Below are positions 1 to 13,700 of a DNA stretch of 64,000 bases, one piece after another. The position numbers and the translations under genes are program-made. Numbering within the stretch: the first letter of the stretch is position 1; every line of letters begins with the position of its first letter. The stretch is from positions 92,747,213-92,811,212 of the forward strand of contig NC_135373.1 of NCBI RefSeq assembly GCF_049243985.1, written 5' to 3'. Under the pieces are notes generated by a model. It saw only the letters and a program-made list of their open reading frames with translations, had not been told where the DNA came from and searched no databases. Origin of the DNA: Paroedura picta (lineage: Eukaryota; Chordata; Lepidosauria; Squamata; Gekkonidae).

Positions 1-1202
1 AGCCTTCTTTAACCAAGGACTTTTCGATTTTCAGTCTTTTACAAGCCTTGAGAGGATACCTTACAACATACAAAAGTTGTAAAACTGTAATTGAGTTTGT
101 ATATGTCCATTAAGACTCTTTCATGGTAACAATGGCTTATGTCCAGATATTTCTGCTTTCATAAGCAGGGAAGGGCTCTGGTTCCTACTATGTTTCCAGC
201 CTAACCCCAACACAAGGTGGCCTGAAAGATCCTCTTTCCTCCCCAGCCCCCTTTAAGAGCAGCTATTCAGAAGCAAAGTGGACAGCAGGAGGTTGTGGTT
301 TTTTTGCGTTTGAGCCAACATTTGTGTGAAGGGGGGGCATGCTAAGTTAAATCATAGCTCAAATTGAAAGGATATGAACAAACCTATATAATTTTTGAAA
401 TAGATAAAGAATTCTGTAACCTGCAAAAATAAAGTATATCTTCCTTGTATGGATCACAATCAGTGAAATTCCCTGAAGCCCTGTATTTTTTTAAATGTCT
501 ATGCTTTATTTTTGCAATCTTTTACAGCCCTTACATCTGAAGAGTTGTAAAAAGTATAGTTTGTATTTTGCTAGGATTTTGAGAGCAAGTTAATGAAAAA
601 TACCAATTCCCTATATAGTTACTGCCACAGGTAAGCAATTAGAAAATGGGCAAATGGTAACTCATACCATTTTACTTTCTTTTATAAGCTTAGAAATGAT
701 TTCATCAGGGAACATCCAGCTTACTCCTTAATCTTGCTTAGTATGTGAACATGCTACATGCAAAAGTCCAGCTTGATAATATAGTAAATGAGTGGGAACC
801 TGCAAGGATCTGTGGGAGGCATCTCTTTAACCTGTTCCTCACTATTTTCTCTTTCCCTTTCCAGAAAGCCCCCATAGCATCTCCCCTTCGCATGATTTCT
901 TCTTCCTTTCCTGCTCCAACAACTGTTCTTCTGCCTTTCTGTCTTCAAGTTTCCCTCCTCCCATTAGCAGTCTCTGCCTAGAAAAATCATGGGCCATTTG
1001 TGTGATGCTGACCACTTAGCCACAATCACTTGCATGGAAAAGAACTCTCAAGGAGTTGCAGAGGCACACGATTTCCTCTCCCCATGTTCCTGTCAACCCC
1101 TATATCCCCTCCTTTCCCTGCCTCATTTTCTATTTCTCATTCACCAACCTACCTTTTATTGGACTCTGATCTTACTTCATGTATACCCCCCCTTCCTTGC
1201 AG
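1..1202. other. Intergenic left edge; possible tail of NUDT4 3'UTR
   Basis: No coding exon was found here. The first 700 bases are AT-rich, look single-copy and carry an AATAAA at 428-433 on the plus strand. In the human order I remember, NUDT4 lies next to UBE2N and converges on it, so this could be the end of that gene's 3'UTR. That is inference from synteny only. The short open frames in this stretch have no recognisable protein content. Confidence 0.25.
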
Positions 1203-1388
1203 TGAGGCCCAAAGCAGTTTAAATATTCTTATCTGCTCCTTTTCTCCTCCCAACAACCCTGTGAGGTAGGTTGGACTGAAAGTGGTTGATCCTAAATCAC
1301 CTAGTGACGCTCCACAGCAACATGAGGATTTAAAACAGAGTCTCCTGATTCTACTTTAAGATCTAACTACTACACCACACTGGCTTTC
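1203..1388 (-). repeat. tRNA-headed SINE, decayed
   Basis: Read on the minus strand this begins with a tRNA-like head (positions 1388-1350, containing the 'agtagttaga' B-box-side pattern) and runs into the 'cctacctcacagggttgttg' style middle at about 1260. The same layout recurs in this window at 21225, 21535, 27398 and 62887, which supports a dispersed SINE family. Confidence 0.6.
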
Positions 1389-1756
1389 ATTGGGTGGCTG
1401 CTACTGAAGAGTAGTAAGCAGCCTGCCCTAGGTCAAGCCACTCTCCTCATACTTTTTACAGAGAGACTGAGCTCTGTCAGGTGGACAGCAGTTATAATGA
1501 CCTGGCTGCTTTGGAGTGTGGAGTCTGTAACATTACGTTCCTTAGATGTCCCCCCCTTTCTCAAATCTCTAAAAATATCCTAGTTTCTGTTTGACACCCC
1601 AGCCAACAGCCTACCTTTATCTGTCCCTCTATCTTAAGTTTACCTCCCCCCTACAAACTTCTACCTGGATCAGTTGAAAAGTAGCAAGCAGCCAGGTCTA
1701 GTTGAGTCATGCAAATCAGATAGTATCAAGTCATGCAGAGGTTGTTTCTAGGACTA

Positions 1757-2035
1757 AGATTGCTAGTCACCAGGTGGGACATGTAGATCTCCCAGAACTC
1801 CAGATTATTATTTATTGGATTTCTATACCACAATTCCTGAACCAGCCGGTTCGTGGCGGTTTACAGCATAACAATAAAATAATTGTATGTACAACATACA
1901 AAATAAAAAAGATATATTTGTCCCCCTGGAGAAAATGACTGGTCTGAAAGGCGGACTCTTATAGCACTATTTATTACTGTGGCCTCTCCCCTCCCCAGAC
2001 TCCACCTCCAAATCTAAAACTAGCAACCCTAATCA
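1757..2035 (-). mobile_element. Decayed MITE split by a LINE 3' tail
   Basis: The outer parts (about 1757-1801 and 1926-2035) match, in reverse, the element seen at 43002-43190: 'caccaggtgg' and 'gatctcccagaactccag' on the left, and 'ccagactccacctccaaatc' and 'agcaaccctaat' on the right. The middle (about 1802-1925) is a LINE 3' end in minus orientation, with the typical 'taccacaattcctgaaccag' and 'ggcggtttacagc' pattern. The LINE tail therefore seems to have landed inside the older MITE. Edges are approximate. Confidence 0.5.
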
Positions 2036-3463
2036 GGCCTGACCCTAATGAATTCTCCCTGGAAGATCAAGAGGCCTGGAAAGAGCCCTGCCTTTAATTC
2101 AGCTTGGGAAAGTGGTTGCCTAGCAACAGCCACTGAAGAAATCTGTTGCTTAAAGCTGCAATCATTGCTTTTTTTAAACTCCTCAATGTGTTTTGTTGGG
2201 GGGGGGTTATTTTACATTTCCCTGCAAACCTGGGGCCCATTGTAGAAAGATGTCTTGCTCCTTCACAGTTCTAATCACCAGATTTAAATACCCAAAGTTG
2301 GCTGCATTCACTTACTGAAGACTAAATGAATTGGTGGATTAGTTGCTGCTACAGAAACTGGAAAGCGAAACGTTACTTCTACCTGCAGCTTGTAAAAAGG
2401 AATCTTTAAATCACCAGGACCACATAGAAACAAAAATGCTGTACAGCTGCAGAAATACATGAAAAATCTCAATCTGTTGACACAGTTGTCCCATGTTCTT
2501 ATGGGAACTGAAGTTTATTCCATGAAAAAAGAACCATTATACCTAAAACTTTCTGTGAAGTTTGTGTAATTTCCCATTTAAGTACTTATAGTATGAGAAA
2601 ATGTAACTGAATTGCAGATTATAGGTAATTTTTATAGGAAGCTGTTCCTCATTTGTGTGGTATTGCTGATTCCCATATATGATGAACTGCTTAGGAATAT
2701 AAGAACAGGAGCAAGACAGGTAGGGTAGTTCAAGCCTGGATCATAGTTCTTCTATAGTAGGAGAATACAGATGGAAAAAGCCTTTTGTGTAAATCTATGC
2801 TTTCTAGCACCTCTACTGTATGGACAGTGGCCCTGACCCCCCTGCGTAGCTTCCTTCCTAAACTATTGATGTCCTCCTGTAATTTCTATTTTAAAAAATG
2901 AAGCCATTTCCCTACTGTCACCTTGTCTTAAGGCTAGCTTTGGCTGCTATCAATTGGTAAGCATTAAACCAATGAAATATCTCCAACCACACTATACAGT
3001 GCCACCAGGAAATATTTAGTTTCAGTAGATTTCTGTAATAAAGCTACGAAAGCCATTTTCTCATTTTTATATAACAGCTTATGATAGCAATAGGACCAGA
3101 AATAAAGAAAAATGGGCAAGACCTCTTAATTGAATGAATACTACTGTTTGGTGTTGTGACTGGAGTGTGCTGCATCCAAGGGATGTTTGGGCCATTAAAA
3201 CTCCAGTACCACTCAGTGTGCTTTTGGTAAACACAATGCACAACTCTCATATTTCCGTCTAACTAGAAGACTTGGAGCATTTCTTTTCCTAGCATTTGCC
3301 AACATGCTGTTAGTTGCCACGAGCCACCAGGCTGGGAGTAGTGGCCTAAAAGCATGATTATAAATATAAATTATAAAAACCATACGAAGAGACTCGGTCT
3401 CACTAGAATGGGGGACTTATTCAAAATGAGAAGCTCACTGTATATTGAATAATCACTCTTCCT
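2036..3463. other. Gene-free spacer, nothing recognised
   Basis: No exon, RNA gene or clear repeat was recognised. There is a GAAAGCGAAAC motif near 2363, which fits an IRF-type site but can occur by chance. The open frames here are short and unlike known proteins. Confidence 0.4.
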
Positions 3464-3469
3464 TTTATT
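3464..3469 (-). promoter_or_regulatory. Candidate distal polyadenylation signal of UBE2N
   Basis: AATAAA on the minus strand, the most distal canonical signal before the intergenic spacer. A nearer one is at 7594-7599. Confidence 0.35.
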
Positions 3470-4376
3470 TCAGTGTCATAACATTACAGTCAGAAGATGT
3501 TAAACAGAACCTATCAGGCATTTCAAAATAACCCTAAAACAGCAGGAATGTACATTAAGCTTACATACACATAATTTGTGATTCAAGTCACCCATGAGAT
3601 GTTTTACAGGAATCATGATGTGCTGGAAATACTGTTCCTTAGAAAGCATAAAACTACGTTTGTTTTAGGCCATCATCATACTTAACATTCAGTATGTTTA
3701 CTCATCAGTTAAACCATCTATCCATGCAAGCCATGGATGTGTGTGTCATTGGGAAATCTTTCTTTCAAAAACCTTACTCCAAACAGGACTGTCTAATGTT
3801 CCATAAAGATAAGTTAAAACCAAGTTTGCAGTAACCACAAGTGTAGGGATCATCATAATAAATAAATGAGTATAAAACAGAATTTCAGACCTGTTAATTA
3901 TCAGCACCAACAAGAAAGAACTCTGCCTACACTTACAAAAGCAAACATTTCTTTTTTATAACAAACCTAATTTTAGAGATTATGGGATAAGATTCGGATA
4001 CTTGCATGATACAGTAGTCCTAGAACTCAGTGGAATTTCTTCAAAGTAAATGGACTGCAAATTGCAGTTATAAGTAAATCGGTTTTACAGGTTAAAGGGG
4101 CACACACAGAACATGGGTTTTACATCAGATAAGTTCAGTAATTTCATAACTACACATATGTTTCAGGCACCTTCGATAACTTTACAGTTGTATTCCTACA
4201 TTCAAAAAGGACAGCTTAAATTTACAATGCTTGGAGTCAGGACCAAACTACAGACGATGTGGCAGATTTATAGTCATGACTTTCCACAGGATAACTATAT
4301 TAGTATACTGGAGGGGGGGATGAAATAACCCCCTCCTCCACCATCATTTTCCCAATTTAAATCACATATATATCTA

Positions 4377-4803
4377 GGTTTGTGCACCAGGGGCCCGATC
4401 TGGCTTCACTGCCCATTAAAGTCAATGGCACCGTTGACTTCAATTGGTGTTCCAGTGTTCCCGCCTTTCCCAAGGCCTGGGGGCGGCAGTTACAGCCTCC
4501 AAATTTCGGGATAGCCCTACTGGATACTCTCCATTGGATAGAATGGCACAGCTGGGGGGTACCCTCTTTCGGAACCCCTGAATTTTGTGGACCCCCATGG
4601 TTCAATTGTTGTGAAATTCAGAGAGGAGTTAGGGAAGAACTTTGTAGAGCTACCCTGGAAGTTTGGAGGCTGTAATTGGAAAACCCTCCCCAGGCCCCGG
4701 GAAAGACGGGAACGCTGGCATTCCCATTAAGGTCTATGGCGCCATTGACTTTAATGGGCACCAAAGCTGAATCATTCCAGATAGGGCCCCTGGTGCACAA
4801 GCC
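4377..4803. mobile_element. 427-bp foldback MITE with TA duplication
   Basis: The two ends are long imperfect inverted repeats: the left starts GGTTTGTGCACCAGGGGCCC and the reverse complement of the right starts GGCTTGTGCACCAGGGGCCC. The similarity continues inward for more than 100 bases. It is flanked by TA on both sides (4375-4376 and 4804-4805), as for Tc1/mariner-type insertions. Each arm also contains a smaller foldback around 'cattaaagtcaatgg'. The mirrored open frames on both strands here (4357-4965) are a by-product of the palindrome. No transposase is present. Confidence 0.7.
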
Positions 4804-5800
4804 TAATATATGCTCAACTATTTGCTCTGTGGGGGGAAATTTTAAAGATACCCAAACCAAATTATTACTCCCCCATAATCTTGCAGTTATAGGTGGTTTT
4901 TTTTTAATGCATGATACTTTCATGTAGTTTGACCCTTGGTTAAGATCAAGAGCTTCAAGATGCAACTCAAGAATTCATACACTTGAGCTTGGAAGTCATC
5001 TTTGTGATCACTGCTTAGCATCCTAGTAGATAAATATTTATGGAGAGTCCTCTCTTAACAGATGCCCCCACAAAATACATTCCCTAGTTTAGAATGACAT
5101 TTTCAGGTCTGGCACAAAAGCTATTTAAAATACATACTCGGGTTTTTATAAGCAGCTAATGAGAGAAAAACTCTTGGAAATGCAAGTGTGTATTCTTCAG
5201 AAGAGCATAGCATAGAAGACTAACTTTTGGTATGGTATGGCCAGATGGGAAATTCAAAATCCCAATTCAGACAGTTATTTCATACACATTTACCCACATG
5301 CAAGATAAAGAGAAACACAATGCAATTAAATACATTTAAATCTAAATTCTTTAAGAGGAGAAATTTCGGCATGTACTGAAAGTATTCCTCTGCACATTTA
5401 CATGGTAGTAAGATTCCTCTGAACTCATTTGCTTCTACGCAAACATGTCTAGGACATGGCTGTAACTTTCCTACTGATCTCAGTGCTTTGACTTATTCCC
5501 TAGTTTTAAAAATGAAGCAACATTCAATCAGTACAGCTTTCACATATTTTAGACTTCAGCATGCTGCTATGTAAAACATTTTCTTTTTAGAGGAAAGCTT
5601 CAATAGCATTTCTTTCTAGAAATATATTCTATCTGTCCCAGAAGTTACAAAACACATGAATTCTTGTGTAGTACGGGGAAGAAACAATGTAGTCCCATAG
5701 TAGAAATACTATGCATGTCATAAAAAATACTAATGTTTCAGCAAGTTTCATAGTACACAATACAAGATCACCAGGTATGTATGAAAGTTAAAGAAATAAG

Positions 5801-5891
5801 GCTGCAATCCTGAGCATGCTTAGTACAGAATTACTCCTGTTGAACTGAGTGGCACCTGCTTCCAAGTAAGCATACTTAGGATCATGCTGCA
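5801..5891. repeat. Short palindromic repeat, dispersed
   Basis: An imperfect foldback: 'tgcaatcctgagcatgctta' on the left pairs with 'taagcatacttaggatcatg' on the right. Partial relatives are visible near 22040, 49890 and 56380, so it looks like a dispersed MITE-like family. It lies in the candidate UBE2N 3'UTR. Confidence 0.5.
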
Positions 5892-7699
5892 ATGCAAGTA
5901 TGTGTTATCTTGTTCATTCAGATACACACAAAAACATCAGCACTCTTCTAAGAGCACATATCATTATAGCTCTGCTTTTTACAGCAGTGTATCAATTCTC
6001 CGCAACAAAAAAAGTACCAACTGCTAGGTAAGATGCAGCCCAACAAAATCTGAAAACTGGCTGTAAACAGTTTTTGAATGGTCCCTGTCTTGCCAAAGCA
6101 GATAATCATCAGATTTTTTCATGCTATCATGCAGTCAACTTGAGGGACAATACCATCACTGAAAGCACTTAGTCTGTTGAAAATGGTATTTTAATAGATA
6201 TTCTTTATCTTACATAAGAGCACAATACATACACCACATTCTATAGAAACCCGAGATAATGCTAGTATAGGTATGATGGAGAGATAATTTTGATTTCAAT
6301 ACCATCCCCCCTGAACTGCAAGACAAACATTTCTCATGGCAAGCCAGCATTATACTGGCCACACTGAAAGCACAGAGATCAGAAGGTGGTCAAGGCAAAG
6401 GAGTAGAGTCAGAACAGCAAGTTTTAGAAAAACACAGGAAGTTGAAGAACGGGTCAAAATAGGAGTCCATGAGATATACATTTTAATGTAATTGTTAAAA
6501 GAAAAGAGTGATCTGTTTCTAATAAAGAAAAAAATGGATCCAGAAAGTACCATAATTTGCAGGTAAAGCCAGAGTTTTAAAAGGCTAGCTGCAAATACCT
6601 TAGCAATCAATTACCTGGACTGTAACATCTAACTTTATGCAGAGGATTGATTTTTTAAAATGCAAGTTCTCTAAATGTGTAATCTGATATCAGATAATAG
6701 CACAAGACAGACAAGTTACACATACACCCAAAATTGCTGTTTGTTTTGCTAGCTTCCTGCTTCAGTGGTACTTAATATTGCAAGTACATACACATCAATG
6801 ATGTAACTAACTTAGCTGGACTCTGACAAGCGATCACGTTTACCAGAGGCTTTTTTTTAAACACGAAAACAAAAATATTATGAATACAATGTGGTATGGC
6901 CTATTAATACAAGTCAGCAAACAAAACTCCAATATTTTACTACACCTGTTAGGCTGGTGGAAATGAAAGGTTCCAATCCAAATTCATTTTAAAAAAATAC
7001 GATTGTCACAAGTGGAAAAAAAAACACAGCAAAACAAACTGTACAAAGGCAAAGTAGAATAACAAAATATTTTACTAAAACATAAGATTTACAGAGGATT
7101 TTCCAGACAAGCCATACAAAATGGTCATAAGCTTTTCCTTTAAGGGAGGGTTTTTACACTTGACAGCAGAATCACAATATTATTAGTGATGGTGATGGAT
7201 GTTTAATGTTCCCAGTTTTGTTCAAACAACCAAGCTTGTCCATCTACAGCGTCTAAGTTAGACTTGGCTAGAGGGCAAATTCTAGAGTTTAATTGGTTAG
7301 CTGCATTAACCAATGCAATTAGCATCACCATAAAAAAGAGAGAAAGGGCCCACACAATTAGAACAAAAATCCCTGCAGCTAACCCTGACTACTTTCATTC
7401 ACAGTGCTTACACTTAAACCATGATGGGGGGAAAAACTTATTAAAAGCAGAGATGTGCTACTGCTTTTAAACAATTTTCACAACAATCCCGATGATATTT
7501 CTAGCCTTTGCTCATGCGGAACAGGAGTGAATTAGGACAAGACACAGATTTGCTAGTGCGCATTTAAATCACCAAAGAACTGATGTCTGGGTTTTTATTC
7601 TGTAATGTTTTCTAAGACTGTGTCCATTAAATGCAAACAAAAAAGGAAGAGGTCTTGGCAGAACAGGAAAAAGTGATGCACACTGTTTCAGAGCACATT

Positions 7700-7740
7700 T
7701 TAAATATTATTCATGGCATATAGCCTAGTCCATGCTCGGG
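7700..7740 (-). CDS. UBE2N: UBE2N coding exon 4 with stop
   Basis: 41 nt encoding the C-terminal [13 protein letters not shown] (the first base comes from exon 3) and a TAA stop. The polypyrimidine tract and CAG acceptor are just upstream. It is too short to stand out as an open frame. Confidence 0.95.
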
Positions 7741-10700
7741 CTGTAAAAAAAAGAAAAAAATATGTATTAGCAAATACATCATCTGTTAATCTGTATCCAT
7801 TTCTCTAATGCCCCATCTTTTTCCCCACTACAGACTCACTGGTGTCCTGGTAAGAAGTAGTATTTAATTACCATTACTATGGACATCATACAAAGGTGGT
7901 GGTGGTGGGGGGGGGGGGTTGCGCCTTGGTTTTTCAACAAAAACATTTACAGCAGAATTACACTGATAGATGCAATGAAAGCATGATAAGGTAAGTGATA
8001 CTTGTGACCAGGAATCCCCAACATGACACCCACTGATGTATATCCTGGTGGCAACTTATGTGTGTCCCAAAAATCTTTCCTAACGCAAAGAGCCAATCCT
8101 GTCTTTTCTTCAGAACACCCCTGTAAGCATCACTTTGGGTCTGCATGGAGCACCAATTCAGAAAACCAACATCATGGTTTGCTTACAACCACCCAACATA
8201 CTGGCACCCCCCCCCCTGTTATTTTATGAGTGGTCCCCATCTCCCAAGGTAGCCATTGTGTGGTAGAGCACACCACCCTATCACAAAATTCCAAAAGTGC
8301 TCACTTGGGAACCGTATTATGACACATCAACTCTCACAGACAGGTCTGTAGCATGTCTAATACAGGATACAAGTTATAACCCTGTTGCCCTACAGGTTTA
8401 TAATACTCCTCTAAAGATTGGCTGACTTAATTTATTGAACTATTAATAACTTTGTGAGCTCTGCAACACTGCTGGGAGGTTATAGTCTTGCATCAGATAT
8501 TGCAACTCCAAGACTGCAAATATTGCCATGGAGACCTTCTCCTCAACTACTACATTTCCCAATTTGAGCAAATGGCCAGTGCCACTTGCACTGAAACTAG
8601 CTCTTGATCCTTCAAACAAAGTTTGTGCTTAGACAGGTACGTGCATTTCTAAAATCCTGGTATGGTTATCAAAATTCCGAAAGAACAAATGTATCCCGTA
8701 TCTAAAATATATTCTCTGTATGTATTTATGCATGAATTCAAGCAAGCCTATCTGGGAAACCAAGAGTTTCATATATGAAACTGGTGAAATGTACATTAAA
8801 GGATACATCACCTGTTTCTATGGCTTGGGCTTCATTGGTCTTCCACTGCTCAGCTACATCATTTGCTAGTGGATCATCTGGGTTAGGAGCACTTAACAAA
8901 GCCTGGATTGATAGCAGAACTGTACGGATCTGCAAAGCTGGAGACCATTTGTCTGAGAAAAGAAACATTTGCATAATGAAGCATGAGTTTTAATATAGAA
9001 TGTTTCTTTTTAATAGATGACCACATTATGAAATGACCTTTTAAATATACTTGTAACTTTAAAGCAGGCTTTCTCAGCCAGGGTTTTCTGAAACCCTAGG
9101 GTTTCTTGGTGGCCCTGGAAGGTTTCCCAAATGGGTGGGAGTTAATTAACTTTTAATATTTAAAAAAAATAGTTAAACATCAGGTTTTATGACCATATAT
9201 GGTCATGTTGACCTGTTCCCCCCCTCCCAAAATGGCCAATGATGGGCCTGGTAGGGGTAGGAAGAGGAAGGGGCCCAGCTGGGCATGTACACAGTTATGC
9301 CTCCCAACCATATTCTGCCCAATCATGCCATTTCTAGGGTTTCTTGAGGTGTGAGGAATATTTCAGGGGTTTCTCAATGGTAAGAAAGTTGAGAAAGGCT
9401 GCTTTAAGGTATGGAAGAGAAAAATTTATCACGCTGATGATTCCAAATACTTACCTTTCAAAATATCTAAACATATTCTTCCCAATTTGTCTACGTTAGG
9501 ATGATAAATTTTGGTCATGAAACGTACTTTCGGAGCTGCCATTGGGTATTCTTCCGGAAGGAATAGTTCAAGTTTAAATGTCCCACCCTCGAAGGGGGAA
9601 TCCTGTGGGCCTGCAATGACCACATGAAAATAACGTGCATTGCTTTCATCTGGTTCCGCCTTTATTCCAGGAACAGGTTCTGCCAGCAAGCGCTGAGTTT
9701 CCTGAAAGGGGGAGGGAAAAAGCAATGAAATACAATCACAAGATGCAAATCTCCACTGACAAGTACCATCTTCAAATTGTTCTTCATTCCAATACATGCT
9801 CCTAACTCCAAATAAAACTACCTATTAGATTAATATTTTATGACCAATAAGCATAGAAGTTTCAGAGGTTGGCATGCTCTGTGGCTTTCAACAGCAAGAA
9901 CTGCCAATTCTGTTCCTCACTCAATCTGTATGAAGTTGGGTCATTTCAGCTATCATTTCATTTCCTATAAACAGATGAGGTTGAGAAGCAGTGTGATATC
10001 GCCCTGTTACAATTCCTCTGATCAGCAGGAAAATAAACAGGAATGTATCAGAAAAAAGATCCCGAGGAAAGCCTTTCAATGCAGACTAGCTTCACAACTA
10101 GATATGAACAGCAGAAGCTGCCTTATGCTAGTCAGAGCACGGGTCCATTATTATCTGCTCTTATTGGCAGTAGCTGTCCAGGATCTCAAGTAGAGAATGC
10201 TCTTTTGCAACAACTCTTGCTGTCCAGGATACTGGGTGTTGGACCTGGGACTCTGCATGCCAAGCATGAGCTCTGCCCCTGAGTCAGTCTTTTGCCATAA
10301 AAGAACAATTTGAGAAACAAGGCTTGGATTGCCCTTGCATTAGCAATAGAAAGTGAAATAATGTTAAGTAATCTTTTCATGCATTTTCAGCCACTTGATA
10401 TTTCAAGGCCAATGTTTCATAGTCTGTATTCTGGATATAGGTGCGTAATTCTTTTCCAAGCCACAATGAAAGATAAAACCAGTTAACGTAAAAACACTCA
10501 AATATAAACCAAGGCTGCTTCCTCTATTTGTATGAATATTTCAAAGATGTGTGAATACCATTTTTAAAGCAAATGCTTAGCATGGAGTGATGCTGCATAT
10601 TAAATGCATCCTAATCAGTAATGTGCAAGCAAGGTGCCCAACACACAATACTGAATGTGTTACACATGCTGCTAGTTCCAGCTTCTATAAATCTCTTGCA

Positions 10701-13700
10701 AAAGAGATAATACTTCAAATATTGATGTGATAATCTTCACTAAGCTACCTCTTCTATATTTTAAGTGCTTTAACTTCATAAAGACAAAAGCAGCAATGTA
10801 TCTTGTCAAGTTCTTCTACAGCAGCAACAGAGCAACCATTTACCCAAGTAATTACATAAGGAACCATTTAACCCTAGGCTTATGTGGTTCTCACAAGGAA
10901 ATCAGGAGGAGTCATGTGGTTTCCTATTCCTTGATTAGGTCTGACACAGTGATCTGAATAGAAAAGTGTAATTCAACTTGCGAGAATTTACAGTTTTATT
11001 ACAGAGGGCTGTAGCCCTTGTATCTCTATTCCACTCCCTCTCAGGTCTGTTTTGCCCGCCAGCTGATACAAGCATAGTTTTTCATGCTTCCTGCAAAGCA
11101 TGTTAACTTTCTGGGGCTGCCCACCACATGTGGGGGTAAGAATGCTATAGTTTATGTACTTCTGTTTACCAACAACAATAGATTTGAAGACTTTGCCTTG
11201 CCTAGCACAGAATGTATGCAGTTCCAAATAATCGAAAAGCTCAGACAAACAGAGCCCACGCTTGCACAGACCCAGAAAGCTCTCCCCAAATAGTAACTAT
11301 AACAATACCATTCAAGAAGTTTCTGTTCAAATATTCCTGCCATATTGAAGATAACAAATCCCCTTGTTGTATTGGCTTTAGGCATTAACTGGGTAACTGC
11401 CAGACTGCAAGGCTGAAAATAATTTTACACACTGAAAATAATTTTGTTCAGCTTTGCAGTATCTGCAAACGAAACATGGCCTGGGTCAGATGACTGTCCA
11501 TGAGATTCAAGCAGCACATCCCTTTTTCTCATTCCATCTCCTGTACCAAGTCAAGGACTGATGAGCATGTGCACAACAGCAGGACAGCATGTTGAGAACT
11601 TATGCAAATTTCCCACTTCCTGACGCTTAGAGTGAAAGTTCAGTATCAGCTATGAAAGTGTAAAACACTGATTCAGATCAGATAAATTCATGCTAGATTT
11701 TCAAATATACATTCACTGGGATGTAAGAGATACTGGTAAACTAAAGAGACTAATTTGGTCTACAGCTGCTACAAAATGTACAGTCTAGAGAGGATTAAGA
11801 ATTCAATGGGACCTATACACTGCTTAGTGTGCAACAGATCACAGCCCATGTTCAATATTCAAAGAACTCACTGTTACTAACAAATCTAATTTGAAGTCCA
11901 CATTTTTGCTATTCCTTAATATCACTGTTTTGAGTCTGTCTCTAATAACATGGTTAATGTCTGCATTATAACCTGCTTTTTCACAATGATCTTGACAATT
12001 TCCATTTTCAGCCTCCCAGCCCCCAAACACCATACAGAGCTGGGATTCACAGCTTAGACATGGTTAAGGGTCTTTTGCAAGTCTGGGGGCATTTCTGACT
12101 TCTCAAGACAGTTGACTCTTATCTTTCCAATTTCATCAATACAATAATATATACAATTTAATAAAAACATTGTAACACATTTCATGCTGTCAAAGTAGGG
12201 AAGATACTAAGCAAGAACTCAATCCAGTTTCCAGACACCCAGTCTTAACCACAGCTCTAAGCATTTCCAGAAACATTACATCTGTAATTCTTATTCTAAA
12301 TGGCTTCCCATCAAGACAATTCTCTTCTTTCCTTCTTAATCATTTTGCATACCCACTTTTACCACACAACCTTTTCTGGCCTGCCACGGACTAACTTAAT
12401 TATCAGCCATCACTCCCTTCCTACATTCTTAAGTCCTATCCCATCTGGTTCGGACCACTAAGCAAAAATGTTGTCATTTGGTCTTCCAAACGGCATATTA
12501 GTGTTAAAGTTAATCAAATCAGGAAGTGCCAGCATGAAGATACCTTTCATTTTCCTGCCAATCATTTTCTCTGCTTTGCTCACTGCTTGTTAAGACATAT
12601 GATCCCCTCTTTCCTTGCCTCCGTAACTTTTAAAGGCGAGAGCTATTATTAGAGCTCAGCCACTAGTCAAAAAAGTTCAAAGAACTTGAGATTACCAAAC
12701 ACCTGTCATATATGGGAAGAAACAGTTGCAGATCTTATTCCCTGTCACCTGTTTGCTCAGTCACTACTAAGCTATTTTACTCCTCCTTGTCCCTTCAGTC
12801 TGAATCACATGCTCATGTACTAACACACCTTAGAAGTCGCAGAACAGTTTCCTGTCACTGGTTCTTTATTGATACCTACAAATTAATGCAAGAAAAACTG
12901 CTGCAGATTGCTCTTTTCCATCACCATTCTGGTATTTTTATTGGAGGCAGTATTCATGGTTATTTATTATTGTATCTATATACTGCCCTCCCACAGACTT
13001 AATAAGCAATCTTCTGATTAGGGACAAAAAAAGAACCTAGTGCGGTCTCCAAACACTAATGAATATTAGTATACTTCAGGTACATGGAATGCAGGGGATG
13101 AAAAGCGATCAATACACTGGCAGAACATAAAGATCCTGTATTATGGGCTCAAAGGAGCCTAGAGATTTAAAACCAACCAAGTTAAATAGAGAAAACAGTG
13201 TTTTCAAATTAACAAATGCAAAAAGAGGAGTGCTTTTGTCACTTTTTTGGGATAGAAATGAGCCCCGACAGTAATATTGACTGCACATCACAGGCCTGAA
13301 TAAATTGCATTTTATTTACTACTGAGAGCAAATTAAGCATGGTCCAAGACAATCCTGACTTAGTTAAGGTTAAGCTGTCTGGCAAAGCCACAGGTTGTGA
13401 TCCACAGGCTATGAGCCCAATGGGTCTTCACCTTCAGCTCACACCCTCAGACATGCCCTGGATATAGATACCACAGTGCCATTATTGAAGGTGAACAAAC
13501 AGGTGGTATTGCCATGACAGCATCAACTGAAGTCCACAGAGATTAAGCTAGATGCAGCAAATGGAAATGGACGAAAGTAGCAAGCGTTTCTGGAGGTAAA
13601 TCCATGAAGACTGAACCATCTTAGTTTCACCACCATCAGGGATACTCTTCCATGCCATCTTCATAGAGACTGTGACATCGAAAAGCATCAGCCCAGATGA

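Larger units (their letters stand above)
3464..7699 (-). other. UBE2N: Candidate long 3'UTR of UBE2N
   Basis: The UBE2N stop codon lies at 7700-7702. Downstream of it on the minus strand is AT-rich sequence without splice-linked coding exons. AATAAA on the minus strand occurs at 7594-7599 (about 100 bases after the stop) and next at 3464-3469, so the mRNA could have a very short or a roughly 4.2 kb 3'UTR. Two foldback elements (4377-4803 and 5801-5891) lie inside. The true end cannot be fixed from sequence alone. Confidence 0.4.

Noticed and set aside
4357-4965. Four similar open frames on opposite strands
   Set aside because: They are mirror images generated by the arms of the foldback MITE at 4377-4803.
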